DNA from: Leptodontidium sp. MPI-SDFR-AT-0119
Taxonomy: Eukaryota > Ascomycota > Leotiomycetes > Helotiales > Leptodontidiaceae
DNA length: 64,000 nt
Assembly: GCA_020726505.1 (NCBI GenBank)
Contig: JAHLEZ010000023.1
Coordinates: forward strand, 248,001 to 312,000
Reading direction: 5' to 3'
In this document: positions 36,551 to 47,073 of the stretch, in pieces
Layout of the letters: each line of letters starts with the position of its first letter
Position numbering within the stretch: position 1 is the stretch's first letter
The notes under the pieces: generated by a model
Database searches by the model: none
Seen by the model: only the letters and a program-made list of their open reading frames with translations
Told to the model about the DNA's origin: nothing
Position numbers and translations under genes: made by a program

Positions 36551-39102
36551 TGTGAGATGCCAGTGTGAATAATTGGGTACAAGTGCTGAGGGTAGAAGTT
36601 GAAATTATGGGCAATACAAAGAATATACAGAAACAACAGCGAGCAAAGGAGTGACTGAGGCTGGGCCAAGAATGAGCTGTCATCTTGAAGTCTAGGGGTC
36701 TTCGATTCTCTATATACTATCAGAGAGCCCACGGGAGCATTTCCAACATGCCGGCCTCCCGCCTGACAATAGGCCTAAGTCATCAGGGGCCGAGGAGCTG
36801 TTCTTCTGGGGTGGCTGAGAAAGGCAGCTGCCATTGGAACATATCGACGCTCATGAGTGAAGAAAAGAGGCTAAAGCCCTGACAGCAGCCATGGCTTCAT
36901 GCCCAAAGTTGAAAAGCAGAAACGGTGGAAGTTCTAGACTGGGCAGGAGGCCGGAGTTTGTTCCCTAAGTAGGGACACACTTTTCAGATGGTGGCATGAG
37001 GAAACGACCGCGACGAGAAGAGATGAAGAGAAGTTTGAGATCCACGAATGCGAATGAGAGAACGGGTTCTCAAGTCAAGCGGCGCTCGGGTCATTGGTTC
37101 CTAGACGTGGAGGCTACTGCAAGCCGTTGTCCTAGGCACATGGATACATCGAAATGTATGGTCTCGAGGGCACATTGGCAGGTACTGATCATAAGATGAA
37201 CCTAGGACCTAGTTTCAAGTGCATGCACTGCTGCAGTGAGGGCGTTCGGCAATCACAGGGCTGCTCTAGATCATTTCCAGCATCCAGGGATCACGATGCG
37301 CCATCACCTGCATTGAGTTCTCGGCCCCATGAAGAGCCTGCTAGCGATAGGACCGAGCAACGTCCAGAAGACAGCCTGGGGAGAGGATTGGTCAGGCTAA
37401 AGATGATGTATCGATCCCCCTGACAGAGCAGTGCGGGGCGGGATACAGAAGGCGTTGGCACGGACCGAGCTTTTGTTCCAGCGTCATGTTATCTCCGAAT
37501 ACCACTTTCCGCATCCAGCGAATGGGATCACTATCCGGGACTTTGACATCTTCAATGCAAACTGGGAGTAAATTTCTGTTATCCACAGGAGAGATTTCAG
37601 ATGGCTAACACACCCTTTTTGGCATAACTTTATCTGGGTCTGAACAAACGGAAAAAAAAGTGGTATGAAATCTGAGCTTTGAAAGGGGGGTAACAGCTCA
37701 CGTTGAAGAATCGGGCTTGTGGATGCGAATCTTGCAAAATGGCCAAGATAATAAATTGCTGTCTTTCGGTCAATGCAATGCTCAGGAAATTGTTCTGTAA
37801 AATTTGTGATAGAAGTTGACAACATTCTTCACCTGACTGGGGCTTTTTTTTGTCTTAAGACCTATCTTCAAAGTCACAGATCTTGCTGACAGCAAAACAG
37901 ACAAACAACACGGTGAAAAAGAGATGTGATAAAGCGCAAATATGTATATGACACTAACCAACAAGTGCTGTGAAGAGTTTTAGCAAATTAGGAGACCTCC
38001 AATTCTTGAAAGAAGCAGGAAGGAAAAAGTTCCCAAGACAGAAGGGTTGGAGAGGCTGTGAAGAGTCTTGTGAATATTTGGCCCATTGTCAGAATAATTT
38101 CAAACAGCCCTTCATCAAACAGAGTGGGGTGAGTGTTTTATTTTCCTTAATTATCAAAGACGAATTGCAGATTGAAGATGGTGTTGAAATGCCAAAACCA
38201 AAACCTTCATAATTTCATTCCCTTTTGGCGGCGAAGTGAGCCCCTGAAAACCATCTCGTCAATTTAGTAAGCGAGTTGCTGTTAACCATAGCAACGCTAC
38301 AGCTAAGAACCTAGAAAGCAGTGGCTCTTTGAAATGCACTGGGGGGAGAAAAGAAAGATCAAAGATCGGTGCAGTCGTTTGATCCAAATGTTCTTTTATT
38401 TTGTGACCAACTGGTGTACCACTTCTGTGTGTTGTATGAAATACCCACTGTCAATGAAATATCGGACCGATCTCGTGAAACAGAAGAATCGTGAACGATG
38501 CCTCGGGGTTCCCTCGTCACATACCCAGGCCATCAACCGGTTCAACCGATCCCTTTCAATGGCTTGGAAATAGTATCGACAAGTCGGGTTCATACGCGTT
38601 GTCGACTATCGAATCTTCCAGGGAATTGTGACAAGTCGCGACGAGTGACCTCGTCAATCTTCTATCCGACTCGATCTGAGAGACGACTGCCGAGATCTGG
38701 CGATCTTGTGTCATAGATGACCGTAAACAGAAACGTTGTAGATACCGAGTGTGCAGCGTATGACAATATCTCACTCTCTACTCTGGCTCCAACCACGTCA
38801 GTACAATGATTTTGGTGTGATACCTCAATTGAAGGACTTCTATTTTCTGTCGGAAGTGCCGTTGCTATTTGATCATATTCACTCAATGGAAGGTGCAACT
38901 CTGTGGAGCTGCGATTTGCGTCAATGCAGAACGAAGTCCTGACTTGTGCATCCACCTCCATTTTAATGTGGAAGGAGATGCCTACGGGTTAGTCCACACC
39001 CCTCCTTCCTGAAAAGATAAGTCTGATATAAGTACATACTGCGTGCCATTGAAATTCTTAAACAGTTCTGTAGTAAACACACCTTTCACACAACCCTCCA
39101 CA
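36551..39102. other. Intergenic 2.5 kb, no gene seen
   Basis: It lies between divergently transcribed secreted-protein genes (GH16 on minus, the cysteine-rich secreted protein on plus). Several short open frames exist (for example 37154-37423 plus, 38662-38961 minus), but none shows family features, a signal peptide or matching splice partners. Confidence 0.45.
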
Positions 39103-39695
39103 ATGCGTCTCCACGTTGCCATCCCGATCATGTTCGCAGCTACCATCATAGCTCGATCAGTCCCAAACTCCAACGAAGACAAGAACGATCCCTTGAACTG
39201 TACTTCGTTCGGAAAAGGATGCCAATTCAAGCTGGACGTCCTCACCGGAACCTTCAGATGCAGCTGCACCAACAATCCAAACAATCTCCCGTGAGTGCAC
39301 CCCATCGGCTTTCCATTTGCTGCTGCGCAAGTGATGCAAAATTTGCTAACTTGCTAATTTGCTAACTTGCTAACTTGCTACCTTGACGCAGTGACCTCGC
39401 CTGGTTCTACACCGAAACTAACTACGGCGGTATCGAGTACCAAGGCTACGGAAACTACAAAACATGCCAGAATCTCCCCTTCGCCTGGGACAAGAAGACT
39501 CGTTCCATGAAGAGCAACCTCGATCCTTCGGTCATCTGCTGCGTCTTCACTGGTTCTAACTGCAACAAGGAAGGAAGGCATTGGACTTCTGTTGATGCGA
39601 CTGTTCAGGAATTTCAAGGATGGTATGCATTGGGTGTTGAGAGCTACATGTGTAATCTCTGGGTTGATGAGACGTCGACTTGTGATGGACTCTGA
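39103..39695 (+). CDS. Small secreted cysteine-rich protein (effector-like), 163 residues
   Basis: Exons 39103-39290 and 39392-39695 (492 nt) join across a 101-nt intron. The signal peptide MRLHVAIPIMFAATIIARSV is followed by about 140 mature residues with 10 cysteines (NC, GC, RCSC, TC, ICC, NC, MC, TC), enough for five disulfides. The segment WFYTETNYGGIEYQGYGNYKTC resembles a beta/gamma-crystallin Greek-key motif (aromatic-x-x-x-NYGG), and a second half with SVICCVFTGSNC then GWYALGVESYMCNLW could be the paired motif. Function is unknown; antimicrobial, killer-like or plant-interaction roles are only guesses. The intron is unusual (see the repeat at 39343). Confidence 0.8.
39343..39382 (+). 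repeat. Five 8-bp TTGCTAAC units inside an intron
   Basis: Five head-to-tail copies of TTGCTAAC, with variants TTGCTAAT and TTGCTACC, fill the 3' end of the intron of the small secreted protein gene and end 9 bp before the acceptor AG. Four units contain CTAAC or CTAAT, which match the fungal branch-point consensus CTRAY. Confidence 0.9.
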
Positions 39696-40499
39696 AGGGG
39701 GCTATTGGGTACTTTCGGAAAGTGGACAAAAGTCCTTACTTGAGGGGTGACTTTATGATATCAGTACCTAACGTTGGGAGCTGTTGGCTTGGTGTTGCTG
39801 AATTGCGATGATGAGTGTTGAGGTGTTAATTTCAAGTCGGTCGTTCTTCGTGTATGGTTTGCTATCCAATAGGATCTGTCTATTTAGAAGTTTGAAGCAT
39901 CTCGATACCAACGGCACTATTTTCCTAATTCTCAATGGTTTTCTCGGCCGCGTGATTTTCTAAATCTCACCCCATTTTCTCGTCAAAGTGTTTTTCATAG
40001 AAATCAACACCACAAGACCGAGAATTCGCTGCCACGGCTGCCACGGTCGCAGCGTGCCCAGTCAGCTGTGATCTAGTTAATGGCGAATAGACCTTTCCTA
40101 GCCTAGCTGTCTTTCACGTTCGTCGTGAACGTCCCTTTCTGAGGCGCCGATTGGATTCAAATATTGATAACAGTGTGAGCCGCCGAATGAAATAGAGAAT
40201 GTCGCTCAGAGGTATAATATGTGGATGGATTCCATGCGACAGAAAGCTGTCCCTTAGCAGTTCATATGACATATCTAAACCAGGGGTGTCGATATCCCAG
40301 CAATGTCTGATCTTCTCTCAGTCTATCATCTTGCTCACCTCTCCCACGTTTCGCATTCTCCCATTTGCAATAAGATATCGTCACTGCTGTAAAAACAATG
40401 CACAAACCAACCATACCCAGATTTATTAGTCTTGTACCTGATCATCCTCGCTCAGCATGTCTCATCTGATAGAAAAGTAAAAACAAAAAGCAGACAACA
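39696..40499. other. Intergenic, no gene seen
   Basis: No supported frame. It holds the 3' flank of the secreted protein and the downstream side of the broken MFS gene. A short duplicated GCTGCCACGG unit occurs near 40031-40050. Confidence 0.4.
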
Positions 40500-41520
40500 T
40501 ACCTTAGAGCATCACTCGTCACATAAGTAAACGTAGCAATGAACGCCGCACAATTCACAATGCAGATCTAGAACCCAGTCGCCGTCGCCCTCACATAATG
40601 CTGGGAGACGTTATTGGTCATCCAGCCCATTACCATTGGAGAGCATGGGAAGATCCCTACGGCCACAAAAAATGTCCCGCCATATTGCACGAGTGGTTCG
40701 GAAGACGCGATTAGCATGATATATCCGATGATGTCAATTGTTGCGCCACTGAGCATGAAGATCCCGCGTTGTTTGAAACGATCAGACAGATAGGTGACGA
40801 GGAGCACGGCGAAGAATGCTGCCATGTTTGGAGGGACTGTCACGAGATTGGCTGGAACATATCAGATTTTTTGCTTTCAACATATGGGAAGAGGTCTTAC
40901 CCTTGACGCTTTTGTATCCCAAAGCACTGATGATTGTAGGCAGGAAAAGCGAGTAACTATAGATCGGTGTGATGATCGCAAAGAAGTTCAGACTCAGTAG
41001 AGCTGTGTTCCAGTTGAGAATGGCGATCTTCACCCAATGCCAAGAGAATTTCTCGGTGTCGACTAATGACGAAGAGACAGCGCCTTGTGAATCGATATTC
41101 ATGCGGTGTATTGCGAATTCTTTCTCTTATACGGTAAGAAACTTCGAGTGTGAGGGTGTGTGTGGGAGGAAGAAGCCCGCGAGGAGTCCGAAGAGGATTG
41201 TTATGACACCTTCGATGAAGAATATGAACGGCCTGGACGGTGTGTTAAGAACCATTGATCTGATTTGAAACGAGGGAGGGGAAGTGTATACCAGCCATCA
41301 TAACCCCCCGAGCTAATCTGCGAAAGTCCCGCAGCTAACAGACCTCCAAAAGCACCGCTGAGAGGAGCTGCACAATAGAACAAACCCAATTCGTATCATG
41401 ATCTGCTGGCGTTGATAGAACATCGCGAGGTAGATGATTTACCCCACCAAGAAAATCTCCTTCCATCAGTCATAGGACGAACCTCCCAAATAGCAACCCC
41501 TCATATGTCTTCACGAACCC
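40500..41520 (-). pseudogene. Broken MFS transporter (allantoate/nicotinate permease-like)
   Basis: Fragments of a 12-helix MFS transporter of the anion/vitamin permease type (Dal5/Tna1-like). On the minus strand: a remnant near 41.5 kb (FGRFVL...LMEGDFLGG), MFYQRQQIMIRIG, then after an extra base LFYCAAPLSGAFGGLLAAGL, PFIFFIEGVITILFG, a TAA stop at 41127-41129 where the family has the conserved EEEK loop, NIDSQGAVSSSLV, WNTALLSLNFFAIITPIYSY, VTVPPNMAAFFAVLLVTYLS, RATATGF, then TAG at 40568-40570, and beyond it ICIVNCAAFIATFTYVTSDA. Normal-looking introns join several fragments, so the gene was once intact. The first helices and the end are not recognisable. Confidence 0.8.
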
Positions 41521-41688
41521 ATCAACTCTTTACCCTCGATACCAATGGGAGATATGCTCTCGCGGCTTGATCTGGGGAAGATGAAATACCTCCAGGTATC
41601 CTTCTCTTTTGATGCATAGGGCGTAAGAGATATAATCAAGCGAATAGGCAAATGGGTTGGCATCTAGATACCACACTTATTCGATAGC

Positions 41689-41880
41689 TTGGAGAAACTG
41701 GAAATTGTGTTATCGATCGACTTTAATGGTAGTTTTGACGCCAGATCGAGGAGGGAACGCGAGCGCATCTTGGAAAAAGCTAGGTCGGAGGTGGCTTGGA
41801 AAATGGGCATGCATGTGAAGCGCTGTGCAAGGATGAGAATTCCTTGGAAAGTTCCTGATGTTATTGTGAGGCGAGTTTGA
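41689..41880 (+). pseudogene. Possible C-terminal gene fragment of unknown family
   Basis: A 63-residue frame (KLEIVLSIDFNGSFDARSRR, ending VPDVIVRRV) has the amphipathic, charged look of the C-terminal end of fungal LRR or F-box-like proteins (residue pattern LEKLEIVLSIDFNG). No upstream exon was found and the frame upstream contains stops, so it is probably a relic. This is a weak call. Confidence 0.3.
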
Positions 41881-43258
41881 GATCTGGGAATTCTAGCTTG
41901 GACTCGATTCGTTCGAGTGAAATTGGAGAACATCAGTTCACGAAGTCTGATACGACCTCATGCTTTTCAGAATAGATAGAAGTTTTTCATTCTTTGCTCT
42001 AAGATACGATCACGGAACTACCGGAATACCATGGAGATATTCGGCACAAGGTTCTTCATTATAGTTCTTAGACGGGAGTTATTCCACAAGCCAAGTAGGT
42101 AGTCCCTTTGTGTCACATGGAAGCTTACTATTCTACATGGAAGATTACTATTCCATATGAAGATGCTCAACCAGTATTACCCCACACCTTCAAGACCCCG
42201 CAATTAGGATTTCCAGAGTTCCCTCGCTGTCCATTGTTATCAGCTCGATAGAGTAAGAAGATCCAGAGTTCCGAGTAGACCATACCTCCCGCACTTTTTA
42301 ATTTGTCCCATGCCATCCTAATCACCTCCCATTCACCAAGGCAGGTACATACCTGTCTTTACCTGCCCTGCCCTGCCCAGTCCTGCATACCAGTAAATAA
42401 ACGGTGCAATATTGGACGAAATCCCACTCTCCCCTGCAACTTTCCCTCACTCACCACAATCCGCCTACTAAACATTCAGCAGATGCCAATCAATCGATAA
42501 GCCCCATCTCACCGAGGCTGGCTTCTGCTGGCTTCTGCACGTTGAACAGACGATCCGGTCTTTGGTAAGGTTTTTATTTACGGAGTAGGAAGGTCCGAAA
42601 GCGTGCAAGGCTTGGTAAGCTTGGCTTTGCTTGGTTTTGCTTGGGACTTGCCCAAACAACTCATCCTCGACCCCCTCGTTCCACCGCCGCGTTCCTGGGC
42701 GCTTGAGCCATGTCTCCACCGTTAGGAGGCTGGATACTAAGTGGATTGCCAGCTTCTCTCGTGGAGATAAGGTTGAGATCGATTCGACTGTACAATTCGA
42801 GTGGTTTGATTTGTTGTTCTGTTTGATTTTTAAGTATCTTGTAACAGTTGCTATTCGTTCATAAAAGCCGTTGTTTTGGCAGACAGCTAGTCTAGTAGTC
42901 CTTCGGCTCCAATGAGCTGACAGATAGCGCTCTAAGCTTCCACTTCGAGAAACGTACCTGGCCATAGACCAGGTACGAGCCCAGCTGCGCTGGTCAGAGT
43001 TTCCTTGCATTAGCTCTGCGATCCCCTCTACCTAGTACCATGCACACAAGTAGGCTCAGATATCGAATCTTAGTTCATCAGGTGCGTTTCTTGTCAATCA
43101 CCTCCCTAGAATGGCTAGGCCTTCCATCTAAAAGATACGATGAGATCCGCTGATGGACTCTTGTCAACAAATATATAAATATTTGAGAATGTCCTTCTTT
43201 TTGGGGTTTTGTTCAGCAAAGTCCAGTCCAGTTCGGCTGTGTTCTGTAGCTGTTCATC
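41881..43258. other. Intergenic, short direct repeats, no gene
   Basis: No supported gene. An imperfect direct repeat of about 21 bp (ACATGGAAGMTTACTATTC) occurs twice near 42116-42157, and CTGCCCTGCC and GGCTTCTGCT units are duplicated near 42363 and 42520. The last part is the promoter of the M43 protease gene. Confidence 0.4.
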
Positions 43259-44688
43259 ATGGTCCGCCTCAATTCCCTCTCAGCAGCTCTCGCTTCTCTG
43301 GTCCCTTTCGTCGTCGCTCATCCTTTTGACCTATGGACTCGTGATGAATTCCGTGGCGAGTGTGGTACGGTCACTACACCTGAAGATCTCGCTGCCATCG
43401 CTGCCGTAGCTGGCCAGAGTAGCTCTGGCTTCTCTTCCGTACGCACCAGCGGTTTCAGCGCCGCGGCTGTACCCAATTATGGAGCCATTGAGCCATGGTT
43501 GTTGGGCGACATCACCGTCAAGACATGGATGCACGTAGTTGCTGTCAACCAAACCGTTGAGGGTGGATGGATTCCCGACGATCAACTCGCCGCTCAATTT
43601 GATGTATTGAACGACAATTTCGGTAGGTTGCTCTGAAGTTTTCGATGTATGAACTAGCTAATGTGATCTATACAGCTCCAAATCACGTCAAGTTCGTACT
43701 CGAAGGAGTTACCCGAACTGTCAATGCGGCGTGGTCGAGAGATGTCACAGGTGCCGAGCTCCAAATGAAGTCTGCGCTCCGCAAGGGTGATTACAAGACT
43801 CTGAACTTGTATTTCACTACATTCTTGAGAGGCAATGCTTTGGGGGTAGGTCACTGTTCTTGCTAAACAAGCGAGACGCAACTGACAAAATTATAGTATG
43901 CCTACTACCCCACAACCACTACTGTTGGTTCTCGCGCATTCAATGTAAGTATTCCCCTATGGATAAATGAGACTTCATACTGACAGCCACAAGCTGTCTG
44001 GTGCTACGAACCGCTTCGACACCGTTCCCGGTGGAACTGCTACCAACTACAACTTGGGAAAGACAGTTACCCACGAAGTCGGACATGTAAGAGCGCTCAC
44101 TAAAGTACAGTATTTCTGAGCTAATTTAACGTAGTGGATGGGTTTGGCTCACACTTTTGACGGATACAGCTGTGATGGACCAGGAGATTACATAGCAGAT
44201 ACCGCTGTGCACAATGAACCAACTCGAGGCTGCCCAATTGGTCTCGACAGCTGCATTGATGATGAAGGCCCAGATCCAATCCACAACTACATGGATTACT
44301 CTTATGAGTATGCTCTCGTCCTGCTTTTAACTCTCCCAAAAACGAGAGACAGAAAGGGGAATTGATAAGGTTGTGGAACAAATAGCTAACTTGTTTCCAC
44401 AGTTCCTGCTACGAGGAATTCACTGCTCTTCAGACAAAACGCATGTTCGACATGTGGAGCACGTACCGTGAACCCCAGTCCTGCCACGCTGACAATTGTC
44501 TCCGAGCCCTGCGCTCTTCCAGCGTCCCAGGCCGCCTTGAGGAATCTCAGGCGTTCTGCGGTGACTTCACCATGTTCTTGGTTAAGGAGGTTTCACTCGT
44601 CGTGCCATACGCAGCTTCCGCTTGCTCCGGCAATGTCATCTCGAGAGTCAGCTCTGCATGCTCTTGCTTGCCAACACCAACCGCATAA
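43259..44688 (+). CDS. Secreted M43-family (pappalysin-type) zinc metalloprotease
   Basis: Extracellular endopeptidase. Exons 43259-43622, 43676-43845, 43897-43944, 43994-44086, 44135-44307 and 44403-44688 sum to 1134 nt and give 377 residues. The signal peptide MVRLNSLSAALASLVPFVVA is followed by a propeptide-like region. The zinc motif HEVGHWMGLAH (HExxHxxGxxH) lies around residues 222-232 and is split by an intron after HEVGH. The met-zincin Met-turn is NYMDYSYD. The DDQLAAQFDVLNDNF and YNLGKTVTHEVGH blocks and the disulfide-rich domain (CDGPGDYIADT, GCPIG) match fungal MEP1-like proteases. The chain continues about 95 residues beyond the last typical helix (FTALQTKRMFDMWSTYR), with cysteine-bearing segments. 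All introns are 48-95 nt. An AAG acceptor at 43993 was chosen because it keeps the frame. Confidence 0.9.
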
Positions 44689-45054
44689 ATGCCAATTATC
44701 TGAAGAAATCGGATGAATTGAAATGAGGGGTTCATCGGTGTGGAAATTTGATAGATATTTGTCTAGAAAATAATGATGCTATTGATAATGAGCACTGTTT
44801 TGTGAGGAACTCGTAAGCTGCACCGCCACATCTCGGTTAGCTCATTGCATAACCATTATAATTGGCTGTATGCACTTGTACGTCATCCACCCTTCCTTGG
44901 CCAGCAGCTGAGTTTCAGCCCATCATCTATCTCACAGCTTCATCTCTCATCGGCATCATCTTCAATCGCAGTCTCACTTCAACTCAAGACCCAAGAGCAC
45001 CTCAAGATCCTACATCTCATCACTCAAGCGACTCAGATATCAACAATCCGCACA

Positions 45055-45395
45055 ATGGCACCCTCATCAACCTCCCAAGCCGGCGCCACCGCTAGCCAAG
45101 CTGCCAACGTCAACTTGGAAATGGCTCAGCCGAACAACAAGCAATCGATGCGTATGTCTTCATCCCTTCTCATCCGCCTTTCAGCTGTCTATTCCTTCAT
45201 AAGAACATTATCTTTGAAAGCAGTATACTCATCATTCTTACAGAACCCGCCCTCCCATCTCCCAACACGACTGCCAAGGATCGTGAGAACGAGGCTGAGC
45301 AGGAGGAAGTCAGAATGCGAGGTGGCGAGTTGTGTCCTGGACGCTTCTGCTTCATCATTCCGTGCCCACTGCCTTGCAATTGCTGCATCATCTAA
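45055..45395 (+). CDS. Small protein with cysteine-rich C-terminal tail, 82 residues
   Basis: Exons 45055-45151 and 45244-45395 (249 nt) join across a 92-nt intron (GTATGT donor, TTACAG acceptor, phase 1). The first 55 residues are disordered and polar (MAPSSTSQAGATASQAANVN; AKDRENEAEQEEVRMRGG). The last 20 or so contain seven cysteines mixed with Pro, Ile and Phe (CPGRFC, FIIPCPLPCNCCII) and reach the very end of the protein. This arrangement suggests membrane anchoring by S-acylation or metal binding; neither is shown. No signal peptide. A similar C-terminal CPxPCxCC pattern recurs in uncharacterised small fungal proteins as I recall them. Confidence 0.7.
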
Positions 45396-45576
45396 GTTAT
45401 GTTATGATATCACGATGATTGGGGAGAGTTCGAGAAATCGGGTGGTTGGAGTCAGGGAGGTTTGGATTGAGCGGACATGGTTCCGGGTTTCTTTGAAACG
45501 AATACGATATGATGTTTTTCCTTACTTTTATTCACGTTCCTTTTGCTATGAGTTTGGAGACGTTATGGATAATGAG

Positions 45577-45603
45577 TAATGGAAATGGAAATGGAAATGG
45601 AAG
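45577..45603. repeat. (GGAAAT)n hexanucleotide repeat
   Basis: About four GGAAAT-type units lie between the small cysteine-rich protein gene and the hydrolase relic. Confidence 0.7.
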
Positions 45604-45714
45604 TCATGGGTTTCCTTTTTCAACCCCAACAGAAGTCAATGTCAATCAATGATTCGGAACTCCTGTGGTCCTGTAGTTCCAAACCCCCAAATATGGCTCT
45701 AAACACAATCATGT

Positions 45715-46330
45715 CTAATTCTTGTATGTCACATTCCACTTGTCTGAAACCAAGCTACCTTGTACTTTCGCATTCTCACAGATCGCTTTGGCAGTCTCAT
45801 TCCCTCGAAACTGCCACTGCAAGTACGCAACAGCAGCTTGTCCAAACTTCCCTCCATTTGTCGCAGAGTAAGTCCCTGCATGTCCAGTATCCAGACTAGC
45901 CATAAAGGCCGGCAACGTCGATAGAAGAAGCGCAAAATCCTTCTGGCCCTGAGACCATCAGCTACATTTTCAAGGTAGAATTTACCAACAGATTGCAAGT
46001 GATGCTCACATTCAAATACCCCATATCCTTCGGCCCACCCACAAACCACGCGACAGGCACCTTCAACTCCCCAAGAAAATACCTCTTCTCGTCCATAAAA
46101 ATTGCAATATTAAACAACATCATCAATTTCACCCTCGCATCTTGGTACACCACCGACATCGCCTCCATGCCCCGCACTCGCAGTCCTCGTCGTGTCAATA
46201 CTGCCATACTTGCCACCTCCCCCCTTCATCGCCCAATCGACCAAGTCCCTACTATCCTGCCCCTTCGACTGACTCCCCGTATCAGAACTCGGACGAGCTA
46301 TCACTGCACTCCTCAGTCTCCCAATCAAAG
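45715..46330 (-). pseudogene. Alpha/beta-hydrolase relic lacking its nucleophile elbow
   Basis: On the minus strand, fragments of a secreted alpha/beta hydrolase can be read: SKGQDSRDLVDWAMKGG, GKYGSIDTTRTASAG, then in a different frame GMEAMSVVYQDARVKLMMLF, VPVAWFVGGPKDMGYLN, an intron, DFALLLSTLPAFMASLDTGH and the end VSDKWNVTYKN at 45715. In relatives the segment after ASAG reads QS(C)GG and forms the nucleophile elbow. Here those codons are absent and the frame is shifted (about 46170). Upstream of about 46330 the N-terminal half, with oxyanion-hole residues, is missing. The downstream intron (GTGAGC donor, TCTCAG acceptor) is still intact. Confidence 0.7.
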
Positions 46331-46344
46331 CTTCAGGCTCGAAC

Positions 46345-46701
46345 CCAGGACCCAGTCAGACTGATTTCGCTAATAAGGTCATCTACGTAAACTCCTTCAC
46401 CATTTCCAAGAAAGACATGCTAGCGTCTGCAGTCCGCGTGACTGGTACTCCGCTCTCTGACTGGAAAGTGACCAAAGAGAGCGCAAAAGAGAGATACGAC
46501 ACCGGAATCACAGAGATGAAGCAAGGAAATCGAGTGGGGTTTGCGAAGATGGTGTACACGAGAGCGTTCTACGATGATGGAGTTGGGAATGTTGAGAGTA
46601 AGGGTTTGGCAAATAAAACGCTGGGATTGGAAATCGAGGATCTGGATGAAACGACTGCCAGGGCTTTTGAGAGGGCTAAAACAGTGCAGGTATTTGGTTA
46701 G
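46345..46701 (+). pseudogene. C-terminal fragment of an NmrA-like oxidoreductase
   Basis: An open frame reads NKVIYVNSFTISKKDMLASA, VTGTPLSDWKV, VGFAKMVYTRAFYDDGVGN, ESKGLANKTLGLEIEDLDET and stops at 46699-46701. This matches the C-terminal third of NmrA/isoflavone-reductase-like proteins. The N-terminal Rossmann part with its GxxGxxG motif is absent: upstream DNA turns directly into the opposite-strand hydrolase relic near 46340. The fragment is probably left over from a rearrangement and not an active enzyme. Confidence 0.65.
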
Positions 46702-47073
46702 ATAATGCATATCTGCCACTTTGTATCCCTTTCCACTGTTGGGAGGATCCAGATTGGCATCGGCTCGCTTAATTTCAAGTGGTTGGGCGAAACACAGCTT
46801 TCAATCCCCTGATGTTTGCAGAGCTCTTCCATATTCGTGTTCCCTATCCAATATTGAGATTTGATTCCTTATGTCACATTGTTTAGGAAGGTGAAGTGGG
46901 GCGAACTCAAAGGCGAATCAATTATATACCAGCAGTTTGACCGCGACGGGAATTTGATTTTAAATTGCATGAGAAAGGGCCAGGACTCTGCAAATCTAGA
47001 ATAGCTCTTCCGCACCCGGTATGACTAGATCAGAGTCCAAGCTCATGAGTACTTGAGCAGAGGCATTCCAAGT
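46702..47073. other. Intergenic, nothing seen
   Basis: About 370 bp of moderately AT-rich DNA between the NmrA fragment (plus) and the end of the CE1 esterase gene (minus). No frame or motif is supported. Confidence 0.5.

Noticed and set aside
46325..46355. GCTCGAACCC resembling a tRNA B-box
   Set aside because: No A-box or cloverleaf around it. It sits at the NmrA/hydrolase breakpoint.
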